Positions 44,560 through 56,210 of a DNA stretch of 64,000 nucleotides are shown one piece after another. Below the pieces are notes generated by a model. The model searched no databases. It saw only the letters and a list, made by a program, of their open reading frames with translations, and was not told the DNA's origin. The stretch's first letter is position 1. The number at the start of each line of letters is the position of its first letter. A program made the position numbers and the translations under genes. This DNA is from Gigaspora rosea (taxonomy: Eukaryota; Glomeromycota; Glomeromycetes; Diversisporales; Gigasporaceae): contig QKWP01000139.1 in the NCBI GenBank assembly GCA_003550325.1, forward strand, positions 339,981 through 403,980, in the 5' to 3' direction.

Positions 44560-44928
44560 GGCATTTCAATACCACATTTATTTCTTTGCAATTCTGGACT
44601 TCCAGATGAACTGCATTGCTGGTTCCGGCATCATAACATTACCCACTGCCTATTTGAAAACCAGACCCAAATTTCATATATTACTGTGATATGCAACCAG
44701 ACAAGTGACTTGTGTAATTGAATTAATCCAGCATCAGATGCTGTGAATATTTCTTCCATCATGGTTGGAGGAATTACTCTTTGTGAAAGTCCAAACGTAT
44801 TATATGCAAGTTCCCACATCTTACAACTAATGCGGCAACCCATTGCAAAATGTTCTATTGTCTGTATTTCATCAGGACACTATGGACAGTTACATGAGAT
44901 CGTTGGGTCTATCATCGGGGAAGTTTTT
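44560..44928 (-). pseudogene. LINE ORF2, C-terminal fragment with zinc motif
   Basis: Minus-strand reading gives a cysteine-rich motif just before the frame 44843-44631: CPDEIQTIEHFAMGC then MWELAYNTFG. C-P-x-C ... H-x4-C is the zinc motif found after the reverse transcriptase in many LINE ORF2 proteins. A stop interrupts the first cysteine pair. This is the continuation of the ORF2 segment that breaks off at 47170. Confidence 0.75.
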
Positions 44929-45880
44929 ATAGTGCAGATATGTGGAGATTTTTAAAAAAAACAATTATCAAAAATTAATGCAGATCTGTGACCCTGCCGG
45001 CGATCGTTGAAGAAATTTTTTTTTATTTTCTTCGCAGATTTAATTTTCTGCACAGACATCGTCATTGTGCAAATCTGCGCAGATTTTTTAACTAAAAATT
45101 TGTGAATATCTGCGACCCTGCCGGCGGTCGCCAAAGAAAAAAATTCTGCAGAATTGTATATTTTTAAAAATTTTCGCAGATTTCAATATACCACGATTTC
45201 ATAACTACTATATATATATATTATATAATATATATATTTCTTTATTATTATTAAAAAAAAATTCATATACCAAATATCAGAAAATTGCTATATTTTTATT
45301 TTATTAATAATAATTATAATACCATTAACTAACCCTAACAAAATATAATAATTATAAAACTATCTAATTCTATTATATTACCCTAACCCTAACCATTAAC
45401 TACCTTAAAACAACCAACTAATTCTATTATATTAGCCTAACCCTAACTATTAATACCATCATATAGTAACACAATATCAAGAACTCAAAAGTGAAACTAC
45501 AAAATGACACCAAAGTCGATACCACGAAACCGACGTGCTTAAGTAAGTAAACTCTGAGAAACACCAAAAATGACACCACAAAAGAATATAAGCGAGCTCC
45601 AGAAACGGCATTAAATTCCATCCTAAACGACAACTCGTACAAGCAAACTCTACTAACATGAACAAAATGATGAAAAAAGTCCAAACACAGCATCACAAAT
45701 TCGATACCAATGACGAACGTATCCAGTAACGCACCAAAAAAGCAAGACGCAACGTGACGGTCACCTATTCTGAACCTGAAAAGAATTAGTACTGCACGAA
45801 TACAACGCTGAAGCAAAAAAAAATAAAAATAGAAACTGATACTTCGCTGTACACGAATGCCCAAGTAATGCGCCAGCAAC

Positions 45881-46050
45881 GAACGTGTTTCCAAACCAAC
45901 GACCAGCAACGAAAGGACACCAACGATGAAGAAAACTCCAGGAAATGCAAATGGACGACAAATATTGGCCAGGGACGAACGTGTTTCCAAACCAACGACC
46001 AGCAATGAAAGGACACCAACAACAAAGGAAACGCAAATGGACGACAAATA
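45881..46050. repeat. 96-bp tandem repeat, about 1.8 copies
   Basis: GAACGTGTTTCCAAACCAAC recurs at 45881 and 45977, and each copy continues GACCAGCAA(C/T)GAAAGGACACC and ends AATGGACGACAAATAT-like. The second copy lacks about 15 bases. The repeat keeps several minus-strand frames open, giving spurious hydrophobic ORFs (45427-46047). Confidence 0.85.
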
Positions 46051-46314
46051 TATTAGATATAAACCCGAATATAAACGTTAGTACTAATTTACTAAAAAAC
46101 GAATAAAAAGAAGGAACAAAAAAACATAAGAACCTACCCTGCTAAACTTCTAATCTTACAGATCTTTAAAGTTGTAATCTCTGCGTTCTAATAAAAAAAG
46201 TTCAAGTTAAAAAAATTATTAAATAAAACAACCAACAAAAAAAAAATACTTATTTATAATTATACAGATCGTAATTTAGATCTAATTTAGATCTACCGGT
46301 AGATCAGTGATACT

Positions 46315-46317
<3 letters not shown>

Positions 46318-46385
<68 letters not shown>
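46318..46385. repeat. AAT trinucleotide microsatellite, about 22 units
   Basis: Uninterrupted AAT repeats over about 67 bases. Confidence 0.97.
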
Positions 46386-46388
<3 letters not shown>

Positions 46389-47169
46389 CGATAAATAAAA
46401 AACAATAAAAAAAAATTTAAAATAAAAAACAAAATTTAAAAAACCACTTCACACAGATTTTAATTTAATGCCGTGACCTTTTTTGGCAACCACAAACTAA
46501 AATCCTTTGCCCGGATTGGGTTCAAAAGCAAGTTTGACCCGTTTAAAACAAAATAAATTTTAAATAAAAAAAAAAAGTAGTGTACATACAGTACGTACAT
46601 GCATATATGGGAATAAAAGTAAATTCCGGTTATTCCTTATTATGGGAATAACCAGAAATTTACTTTTTATTCCCACTATTGTTTTAAAATATCGTTATGT
46701 TAATAGAGATCTTGTAGAATTTTTCTTTTAAAAAAAAAAAAAGAATAAAAAAAACGTGACGCGTTTGTTTATTTATTTATTTATCAGTTTGTTTTGTTTA
46801 TTGTTTTCTCCCTGTGTTCTTACAGGCAGGTAAGTATCATAGTTATAATTTTGGAGATTATCGCAGATTATAGTAGGCGGCGCCTATTATAATCTGCGAA
46901 GATTATACTTTTTAAAAATTTTGCACAGATTTTTGGTAACAAATCTGCAAAGAACTGCAAAAATCAAAATTTTGAAGATCTTTGCAATTTTTTAAACATG
47001 ATTCTGCATTTATTTAATAAATATGAAGATTACTACAGATTATTAATGTTTTTAATTTCCCGATTCTATTATAATCTGCGAATATTATATTTTTAAATAT
47101 TTTCACAGATTTTTGGCAAAAAATCTGTGAAGAACTGCAAAAATCTAAATTTTAAAGATCTTGCACTAT

Positions 47170-50100
47170 TCTTGTACCTAGGGGAAGTGCTTTGTGGAGT
47201 AACCTCCAGAAGATATCTTTTTTAATATTTGATGCCCATTTTATTAGTAACTATGCCCAGTTTTCTTTCCTGTTGCATTTGCTAAAAAAATTTGTCTGTG
47301 TAAGAGTACTTGTAATAGATAACTTTTTGAGTTGTTCCTATAATTCTAAGGTCCTCTAGGTTCCAGGGCCAATTCTTGCAGCTATCAGGTATTTCCTCTT
47401 TTAGTTGCTTCCAAGCTGTGAGATATGGTTTCCATTTGCAGGGCCAACCTTTTAGCTGAATTGGTGAGGTAGAGAGAACCTTTTGTACAGTTTTTTTCGT
47501 CTTCTAAGTAGTACAGATTCTATTTTCAATCTTTCATTTGTTGCCCAGAAATTTTTGCAAGTCCAGAGTTTCACCCAGACAATTATTAGCCTTGCATCAA
47601 GCATGTCCATAAGGACTGGAGCATTTAATCCATTATTTTCTGTGTTTGTTGATATATCGCATATCTTGGAAGAAGCTTTGATTTGTTCTTTATTCAGATG
47701 ATCATTATTTTATTAATTTTTCCTAATTGCTTTTTGTTAGGGTGAAGTATATAAGAAGCAAACCACACTCTCGATAATAAAGTAACTTTGCTATCAGAAT
47801 TTTACCCTTGAATGAGTGACCTCTTCTTTTCATGTTCTCTGTTAGCTTTTTTAGTTTTGTGGTAATGTTTCCCAAAGAGTTTTGCTCAGTTGTCCTTTCT
47901 TGTCTACCTCGAATCCAAGGATTTTGATTGTTCCATTTTTTTCTAATTTATCAAAAGTTTCCCTCACCTGGTAATATTGTTTGACTGGCCTTTTTTGTTA
48001 GAGGTAGCAGTTTGGATTTTTTCTTGTTTACTACTGCATTTGCTGCCATATCAAATTTTGCTAAAAGGTTCGTTAACGTGATTCAATCTTCTATTGAGCC
48101 TAGACCCACTGCTAGATCATCAGCATAAGCAGTTATCTTGAATGTAGTGGATCCTGTAGGAGCTCCATTTATCTCAAATTTTAACAATCTAAGAAGAGGT
48201 TCAAATGCTATTATGTATAGTAGGGGAGAGAGAAGGTCACCTTGTCTGACTTCTTTTCTAATTTTGAATGGAGTAGAAAGCAGATCTGCATCTGTTATGT
48301 GCCCTAGTAAGTTTCCAAAAAGGTTTTTAATTAAATTCACAAAAAAGGAGCTAAAGCCCATTTCCTAAGTACTTGTATTAGATAGTTATAATTCACTCTG
48401 TCAAAGGCTTTTTTTTGATCTAAGAAGAGTAGCCAAGCTGTATTAGACTGATTTTCTTGACTTCTCATTGTACTTATAATGTTCAAGGCTGTATCAACAA
48501 TTGATCTGTCCTTCGCAAAGCCTGCTTGATGGTCACATATATTGTCTTTGCAGATATGGTTGAGTTTGTCTACCATAATCTTTATAAAGATTTTAGCATC
48601 CACATTTACTAGTAAGATGGGTCTCCAATTTCTAATTTTTTTTAAGGGCCTTATTCTTTTTAGAATGCAGAGTGATTACTGATTTTCTCCATGAGTCTGG
48701 AATTATACCCAAGCCCAGTGCTTTATTGAAAACTCTAAGAATTGGAGAAACTTCCTCATGATAAGCCTTGTAAAATTCGCATATTATTTCATCTGAACCT
48801 GGTGCTTTATAATTTGGAAGCTTATCTATTGTGTCCATGACTTCTTGTAAGCTAATTTCTTTATTAGAGCCTCATTTTGTTGTGATGATACTGATGGAAG
48901 GTCACTAGTAAGGGCCTCTATTGCATTTATCTCTGCTGGTTCATCTTGATATAGTACCTCAAATTGGTCCCTTATATACTGCAAAATTTCTAACTGATTT
49001 TTTACAGCTGGTAGTTCAGGATTTCTAACTAAATTTGTTGCTTTCCTTGATGTTCTTGATTTGTAGCATTCAAAAAAGTACTTTGTTGATTTTTCACCTT
49101 CTTCTAACCACTTGATATTTGATCTTAGTTGCCACTTTTTTGTCAGAAATTTTAACTCCTCTTGTAGCTCCAACTTCAACTGTGCCACTACAATGCTCAG
49201 GTCTGTTAGTTAAGAATTTCTGCCCATTTTGTTGTTTAGTTCTGTTAATCTTTTATGTATTTTTTGTATATGGGTTTCTGGAGCAGTGGGTGGTTTACAA
49301 GCTCTATAAATTGATTGGCACTGGACCTTATAGTAATCCCAGTCTGAGGTTGACTCCTTATCTCTGAGATCAGCTACAATTTCCTTAGATATAAATGGAT
49401 TGTCTAGCATATGTGGATTAAGTTCCATAGTGTGGGCTTGAGTGTTTCTTGATTCCAATATAGAGAACACCATACAAGAAGATGGTCAGAATTTCCAAAC
49501 TTAGTCTTGACTTTTTGTACATCCGTATATGGTCATCATCAAGGAAAATGTAGTCTAATCTTGTGGCCATAGAATGCCCATTTTTAACTATTTGATAATA
49601 GGTAATAAAGGTTTTTTTGTTTACGCATGCCGTATCTGTAAAACCTTCCATAAGTTCTGCTAGTTTATTTATAGTTGTGTTATAGTGATTCTGTACTTGA
49701 CTAATTCTGTCTTTTGTTGGGTTAGATTCGTGTTAAAGTCACCAGCTATGATGTTAATCGCATTTGTATTTCTACTAGGCACCAATGCCTCCAGAAATTC
49801 ACGCCTATCTGGGATATTTGGGGAAGTATAAACATTTGTAACTTGAAAAGTTAAGTGCTTTAATTGGAAGTTAACTATTATTACTCTTCCATTATGTTGG
49901 ATTTGTTGATTGATAAAGCTTATTTTCCTATTTCCTGCTAGTATAGATATCTTTGATGACTATATTGAGTCTAGATGCTATTGGTTTTTAAGAAAGTTCT
50001 GTATGGGCATATAATCTAGATTGGTTTCTTGAATTAATATAATGTCTAGGTTATATGATTTGAGGAGGGTTAATGTTTCTTTGCATTTGTTTCTATGATT

Positions 50101-50526
50101 AAATTCTTTAACATTTAATGTTGCAACTGTAATTACATGTTCTTCTCTTATTATTGTGATGTTTTGTGGTTTTTTGTATGGACCTTGAAGTTCTCTCTTT
50201 TCTTGTTTATCTTTTTTATTCTTTTTTTTTTTACTGTATATAACTTCAATAAATCCATCATCCTCTATTAATTGCATTGTGTCTTTGGTTCTGTTGTTTA
50301 TTAGGGTATGCTGGTCATATGACCTATTATCATTTTTCTGATTACTCTCTTCTCTATTTACAACTGGAGTAACTGGAGCAATGTTTTTTTCTTTTAAGCT
50401 CTTTGTTAATGTGTCTGAGGGTTCTACATTACCAGATATCACTGCCTTCTTATTGTATAGATTTGATTGTGCCTCCTCTAATTCAGATAGAGTTGTTTTT
50501 CTTTCCATATTTATATTTTGATCCAC
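47170..50526 (-). pseudogene. LINE ORF2: endonuclease and reverse transcriptase
   Basis: Endonuclease part: VATLNVKEFNHRNKC and DIILIQETNLD (near 50150-50020), AGDFNTNL (near 49740), RLDYIFLDDDH (near 49560) are the classic APE-like motifs, including the catalytic D and N of GDFN. Reverse transcriptase part: NYKAPGSDEIICEFYK (48838-48770), the QAGFAKDRSIVD stretch, FLDQKKAFDRVNYNYL (48430-48370), VRQGDLLSPLLY (about 48260-48220), and the catalytic YADD box at 48127-48116. The sequence continues as DIFWRLLHKALPLGTR up to 47170, where the insertion begins. Several frameshifts and stops separate these blocks, so it is not functional. Acts, in intact relatives, in target-primed reverse transcription. 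Confidence 0.88.
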
Positions 50527-50659
50527 TACTACAGTTTCTTGTATGGCGAGCTCCTGACTACTATCAATGTATGAATTATCTACTCTTTCTTTTACTGTTG
50601 TTTGAGAATTTTCTAAAGCTCCCTCTCTTGTAACTTGCTTATTTTTAAGTTCTTTGAAC

Positions 50660-52073
50660 TCTTTATAATGTTGTCATAAATTGTTGGCTTCCTTTAATTG
50701 CCTACAATTACTTTTTATATGTCCTTCACTATCACGGAAGAAGCAAAGCTCCTTCCATTTTGTTACCACTTTTTGGTCTATTATATTGACATATCTTGGA
50801 ATTTGTTGTGTAAGTCACTGTCCTCAGTTATATCAAAAATCACAACCCATTGGTCAGATTGTATTGGAGTTCCTTTATATAACAGGGTTTAATCGCTTTG
50901 ATGTCACCCACATTCTCAAAAACCCCTTTAATTTCCTCTATAATTGCCTCTTTGTCTATGATTGGGACTCTTCTCAGTCTTACAATTCTTGGTTAAATCT
51001 AGATATGTAACCATAAAAGGTTTGTTAAAATATATTTATCCCCTCTTTTGCATATTTTTTTATTCTATGATCATCAGCAAATATTATTTCCAGATATGTA
51101 CAAGTTCCTCTAACAAAATGTGGTTTGGCCCCAATGAAGTCTTCACCTATTTTGCTATAAAGTGTGAATACTATGTCATTAGTAGAGATTTTATTGAGTT
51201 TTTGTATATCAAACATTAATGCATTATTATTTTTGTACTTATGTTGATTCTGGGTGAGAAGGTAGTGTATGTAGCCCTTTCCCTTGTTAGTTTTGTGAAA
51301 AAACTTGTCCATGATTTTTTTTTCTGGAGGAACTTTGGTTTCAATTTTCCCATCCTTGATGGGTTCTGTAGCTAGATTCATGCTATTGATACTGATCTGC
51401 TGATCAGGTAAAATCGTCTCACCTGATCGATCATTGCACAAATTTTCAAAACCTTCCACATCAAAAACTGTAGAATTTTTTGTAAGATTATTATCTACTT
51501 CGTGCTGTCTTTGTAGTTCTATCGTCGCTGCTTCATGTTCTATAATCTCCATAGGACTCCGAAGAACTCTGATACAACTCAGATGATTCTAAAAAGGAAA
51601 TTTTGCATAGAAATTCATCAAACATTGTATTTTTATATAGTAAAATTTCAAATTTTGCTCTATTTTATACATCTATTTGGCTAAAATACTGCTAAAATTA
51701 TACAAAACTTAGATCTGAGTTGTATCAGAGTTCTTTGAGGTCCTATCTCCATCCAGTCTGAAGATGTTGAGCCTGTTGTACTTGTACTAGAAATAGCAGA
51801 AGAAGGGGTTGTTTCTGCTTCCTTTTCCTCGGGCATTGTTATTTGTAATAGAGCTATCATTTCTCCGTCTTTACTTCTTGTATTGTGAACTTTCTTCATT
51901 TTCTTTCTGCTGTCCTTTCTAATTACTTCTAATATTTTGCATTTCCTTGGGACAAGGGCTGCCACCCTTGTTTCTGGTGTGGTTGTGTGTCTTTTCTTCT
52001 GGAGTCTTGCTATGACGTTTTTCCTAGAGCACCCAGCAGATGTCTTCTGCAGAGTATACATCGATCTCCACAT
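50660..52073 (-). pseudogene. LINE ORF1 remnant with zinc knuckle
   Basis: Two larger frames (52073-51681, basic and serine/threonine-rich, and 51552-51025) plus fragments downstream. Near 50760-50700 the minus strand reads CFFRDSEGHIKSNC, a CCHC knuckle in which the second cysteine appears as arginine (TGT to CGT). This matches the nucleic-acid-binding ORF1 of LINEs. The frame 51552-51025 has no recognised domain. An inverted duplication (51542-51590 against 51712-51755) lies between the two large frames. Confidence 0.6.
51542..51755. repeat. Inverted repeat of about 40 bp within the LINE 5' part
   Basis: AAGAACTCTGATACAACTCA at 51560-51580 is repeated in inverse at about 51715-51735 (TGAGTTGTATCAGAGTTCTT); flanking bases (ATAGGACYYC) also match. 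The inverse copy encodes MEIGPQRTLIQL on the minus strand. Confidence 0.75.
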
Positions 52074-52156
52074 ATAGATTTAAATTTGCACATATATAAA
52101 CTTTTTTGAGCATGTTTTTTTTTGAGTTATGGGGTAGTGATACTAGGATGATCTAA

Positions 52157-52243
52157 CACACAGGGGCATTAATCTGAAATTTGACCCGAATTAAGCTTAA
52201 TTTAGGCTGAAATTCAAATTTTACACCCTTGTCATTATTTTGC
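52157..52243. repeat. Degraded family P MITE
   Basis: The core ACCCGAATTAAGCTTAATTT then AGGCTGAAATTC matches the elements at 35741-35859 and 42351-42459. The termini are worn (CACAGGGGCATTA / CCCTTGTCATTATTTTGC). Confidence 0.55.
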
Positions 52244-52544
52244 ATTTATATGATAAAGCAAATATATTTTTTTTTATATTAGTTGTTTTTTTATAAGACC
52301 CTTCAGATGATCAATACCATCAGTAATATCAAATGTGTTTTATAAAAAAAAAAATAGTAGATTAAAAAGTAGAAATGGGCTAATATGTATAAGGGGGATG
52401 GGGGTATTGTGGACAGGTTAAAGTTTCTACTAATAAAACTTTTTAATAATCAAATAGATTTATATACAATTTTTATTATTTGAACCAAAGATGGCACCGA
52501 AACCTTTTTTGCCAATTCCGAAAGTTTCAGGTTTCGGATTATAG

Positions 52545-52670
52545 CTTCCAAAACCTCATCCGAAACTCGAAACCTCACCTAAAACCCGAAACCTCACCCG
52601 AAACCCGAAACCTCACCCGAAACCCGAAACCTTACCCAAAACCCGAAACCTCAACCGAAACCCCGAAACT
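52545..52670 (+). repeat. Subterminal repeats, CCCGAAACC type
   Basis: Eight or so copies of CCCGAAACC / CCGAAACTCG spaced by 8-10 bases just inside the left end of the hAT element. The inverse GGTTTCGG series is inside the right end (56210-56350). Such arrays commonly bind hAT transposases; that role is inference. The open frame through them is not a gene. Confidence 0.75.
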
Positions 52671-52704
52671 GCCAAAACATCAATAACTTATTTGTTTATT
52701 CTCT

Positions 52705-53255
52705 CTATTTCATTCTGATATTGTGTTAACATATGGAATTACCCTTGTTATCATATGTGATCATGATCGATCAGCATAATGAGGAATGATCCCGCATGAG
52801 AGCATGATAGTTATACGCGATCAATCGATCAGCGTAACAAGGAATGATCCCGCATGAGAGCGTGATGGTTATACGCGGATAGTTATATTGAGACAGAAGA
52901 TCATTACTACTGTATATTTGTTTTTCTTTATTTATTTGTTTATTTGTTTGTTTATTCTCTCTATTATCATTCCAATATTGTGTTAACATATGAGATCACC
53001 CTTGTTACCGTGATGCGATCATGATCGATCAGCGTAACGAGGAATGATCCCATGTGAGCGTGATAGTTATACCAAGACAGAAGATATCATTACTATATTT
53101 ATTATTTATTTATTTATTTATTTATTGTTTATAATTATACCGTATTCACTCTATTATCGGGTTTGATATCATGTTAACATATGGGATCACCCTAGTTATT
53201 ATGATGCGATCATAATCGATTAGCGTAACAAGGGATAATCCTGTTAAAGATTCGT
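52705..53255. repeat. Tandem repeat of about 190-250 bp inside the hAT element
   Basis: Three diverged units, each starting GTGTTAACATATG(A/G)GATCACC and containing GATCATGATCGATCAGCGTA then ACGAGGAATGATCC (near 52721, 52978, 53171). The first has an internal duplication of the AACAAGGAATGATCCCGCAT part. T-rich TTTATTTATTTG spacers separate units. It lies between the left TIR and the transposase gene. Confidence 0.75.
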
Positions 53256-53469
53256 AATGTAATACCAATAGCCTTACAGAAAAAGATACAATTAGTTGGA
53301 GATTAAAAGAGCAAAATATGTATAAAAATGCCTAATTTTTGACTATGTAAAAATAAGTTTTCACTTATCTTAAAAATAAAAGTCTTTTAAAAATCTAAAA
53401 CCTTGACAGCTATATTACAAAATTCTATTTAATAACTTCTTATTCTTAAAATATTTACCATTTTTTAAT

Positions 53470-55904
53470 ATGTCAGAATCTAAAAAAATTAAACATGCTG
53501 ATGAAAAAATTATTGGTGGTCGTCCATTAAAGCCAATTTGGAAATTTTATAATAGAGGCAAACAATTGGATAGCTCAGGTCATTATGAAGCAATATGTAA
53601 AGCATGTGAAAAATTATTTTCACCTAGAAAACCATCATTAATGGAAAAGCATATTATTAGTGACTGTGCTTTTGTTTCTGAAGAAGTAAAAGAAGCAGTT
53701 ATATATATTGTTGAATCTTGTGAAAAAACTTCAAGTATTAGTGGAACTAAACATTCAAGTAAACAAATAAGTTTAGATGAATTTCTTGAAAGTACAGCTA
53801 TACCAGATAAACGTATTGAATCAATAAATAGAGCACTTATTAAAGCATTTGTATGCTGTGGATTACCTTGGAGGCTTATTGAGCATCCATTTTTTATTGA
53901 ATTTTTAAAACAACTTCGCTCTGCTTATACACCACCTAGTAGAAAATTTATTGCAGAAAATTTATTAATAAATAAAATAATTAGAATTGATACAAATTTA
54001 TATAAATCATTAAAAGATTCAAAAAATTTAAAATTAGGTATTTAATTGTATTTATTTATTTTTCATTTAATTTATAATTTAATTATACTATATATTTAAA
54101 ATAAGCTACTACTTAGAATAAAATATTTTTGTTAATTTATTTTTAGCTTTAGATGGATGGACCAGTATAACAGGCAAATCATTGTGGAATTTTATTATTT
54201 GTCTAAATAATGGTAAAGAAATTCTTTGGAAAATTTTAGATTTTTCAGATACAAATCATACTGCAAATTTTTTAACTAATGAAATTCAAAAAGTTCTTAT
54301 TGACATTGGTGTTGAAAAATTTATTGGTATAGTAACAGATGCAGGAGCAAATATTAATTTAGCAAGAAAACAAATTTCTCAAAAATATACACATATATTA
54401 AGTATTAGATGTATTGTACATGCATTTAATCTTATAACAAAAGATTTAATTAAACATCCATTTGCAGCAAGAATTATCCAATGGTGCAAAACTTTAGTTA
54501 CATATTTTAAAAAAAGCCATTTACCAAATAATCTTTTAGCAGCCAAAATTTCTGAAAAAAAGAATATCAGGTGGTGGATTAAAAACTTATATTGATACAA
54601 GATGGACAACAGTTTATGCAATGTTAAAATCAGTTTATCAATTAGAAACATGTTTAAAAGAGGTAATCATTATTTAAAGTTTTTAATTTATATTTAAAAT
54701 TAAAAACTTAAATAATTTTTTATTTAGATTGCTATTGAAAATCCTTTAGCTATAACAAATGAATCTGTTAAAGCAATTATTTGTAGAAAAAAAGGATTTT
54801 TTTATGATGTTTATGATTTAGCAAAAATTTTTAAACCTATTAATGATGCAATTATTAAACTCCAAAGAAGAAATATAACGTTAGCTGATTGCTATTTTGC
54901 ATTAATTTCTTTAGGAAATTCAATTTATAAGCTTTCTAAAGAAGATCCTAAAGATCCTAAACAATTTTATAAATATGCTATTAACAAATTTAATTCAAGA
55001 TTTAGTGAATATGAATATGATGAATATGTTTTAGCATATTTTCTTCATCCACTTTATAAAGGTAAATAAATTTTATTATTTAAATTTTAAATTATTTAAT
55101 TTTAACTTTATAAATTATTTAGGTGCAGGTATTAAAAAAAGTCAATTTTTTAAAATTGCAACCTCAGCAGCAAATATTTGGCAACAAATAGTAAAAATTC
55201 CAGAAATTGCAACACAATTAAAAAAATATAACCATTCTAAAGAAAAATCAGGAGATATGATTATTTCTCAATTTAGAGAATTTTACTTGCAAAGAGAACC
55301 ATTTAATGCACCATTCTCATTAAATATTGATACAGCCTTAAGTTGGTGGAAAACATGTACAATATCACCACTATATTTACAATTACTTGGAATTAAACTT
55401 TTTTCAATTACTCCAAATACAGCAAGCTGTGAAAGAATTTGGTCTATTTGTGGATAGATGACAGGAAAAAGAAGAACAAATTTATCAGTTGAAAATTTAG
55501 AATCTTTGGTTAAAATTCATTATTATTATATTAATAACAAAGAATCTGAATTGAATTTATATAGCAAAGAACATGCAGCAGATGACATTTATCAAGAATT
55601 ATATAATGCACAAATTGAAGAAAAGAAAGAAGAAGACCAAAATGAAACAGAAAATATAAATTTAGATGAGTATGATTTAGATGATAATGAAGGAACTGTG
55701 TGGGAAAATCTAAATTTATTAGAAATAATTGATTTAGAAAATCATAATTTTGATAACACAGATGATAATCAAATAACAGAAGACTTAAATAATGATGAAG
55801 AACTAAATACTTTTATTCAAGATTTAGAAGATCAAGATAATTATGATCCTAGCAAAATAGCACAAAAACATTTTGATGATATTGATGAAATTTATTATTA
55901 TTAA
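53470..55904 (+). pseudogene. hAT transposase, 4 exons, disabled
   Basis: Exon model: 53470-54037, 54147-54662, 54728-55061, 55123-55904; all introns GT...AG. About 732 residues. N-terminus: BED zinc finger (IWKFYNRG, C-x2-C in ICKACEK, H-x5-C in EKHIISDC), DNA binding. Exon 2: DGWTSITG and GIVTDAGANI, the two catalytic aspartates of the hAT RNase H-like core, then CIVHAFNLITKD (C-x2-H). Exon 4: LSWWKT, TASCERIWSICG, LSVENLESLVKI, the hAT dimerisation region. The C-terminus is acidic and N/D-rich. Two lesions: one extra A in an A7 run near 54555 that shifts the frame, and a TAG at 55455-55457 at a position where hAT proteins normally have tryptophan or another residue. Otherwise well preserved, so inactivation is recent or partly an assembly artefact. 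Confidence 0.9.
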
Positions 55905-56210
55905 ATTTAAATAATTATATTTTTATTTGTATTTAATGTTATATTATATATAGAGATTTTTTCCTTAAATATTAAGGTTTTTTTTATATCACCTATAATA
56001 TAAACTTTTTTATTAATATTATATTATATATATTATATTTTATATTTTGTAATAATTTCTATAAAATTTATTCATATTATATTATATATACTATATCTGA
56101 TATTTTATATTTTGTATTAATTTTTATAAATGTATTGTTTATTAAAGATATTATTAAAATAAATATAAGTTTATAATAAATTTTAAAGATTGTATATTAT
56201 ATTTTAAGTT
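55905..56210. other. 3' non-coding part of the hAT element
   Basis: A/T-rich sequence with repeated TATTATATTATATATA words between the transposase stop and the subterminal GGTTTCGG repeats. Confidence 0.6.

Larger units (their letters stand above)
44929..47169. mobile_element. 2.2-kb non-coding insertion in the LINE
   Basis: The insertion is bounded by ATAGTGCAGAT (44929-44939) and its inverse ATCTTGCACTAT (47158-47169), exactly where LINE ORF2 stops and resumes. Both ends are rich in AATCTGCGCAGATT-type palindromic words (44970-45190 and 46850-47160). The middle holds CCCTAACCCTAACC motifs (45375-45445), a 96-bp tandem repeat, and an AAT microsatellite. No protein recognised. Probably a non-autonomous DNA element; superfamily unknown. 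No clear target duplication. Confidence 0.65.
44540..52075 (-). mobile_element. Decayed LINE (non-LTR retrotransposon), split by an insertion
   Basis: Reading on the minus strand: ORF1 remnant (52073-50690), then ORF2 with apurinic-type endonuclease, reverse transcriptase and C-terminal zinc motif (50526-44560), then T-rich sequence on the plus strand (an A-rich tail) near 44520-44545. The order ORF1-knuckle, EEP endonuclease, RT, cysteine/histidine motif is that of L1/Tad-like LINEs. Many stops and frameshifts; inactive. Interrupted by foreign sequence at 44929-47169. The 5' boundary is uncertain. Confidence 0.85.

Noticed and set aside
45427-46047. Long hydrophobic minus-strand ORF (206 codons) as a membrane protein
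   Set aside because: It reads through a 96-bp tandem repeat that is open in three frames, within a non-coding insertion of the LINE; no start context or domain.
48138-48368. Plus-strand ORFs over the LINE
   Set aside because: Antisense shadows of the reverse transcriptase coding strand.
52480-52686. 68-residue proline/threonine-rich repeat protein
   Set aside because: Translation of the hAT subterminal CCCGAAACC array; not a gene.
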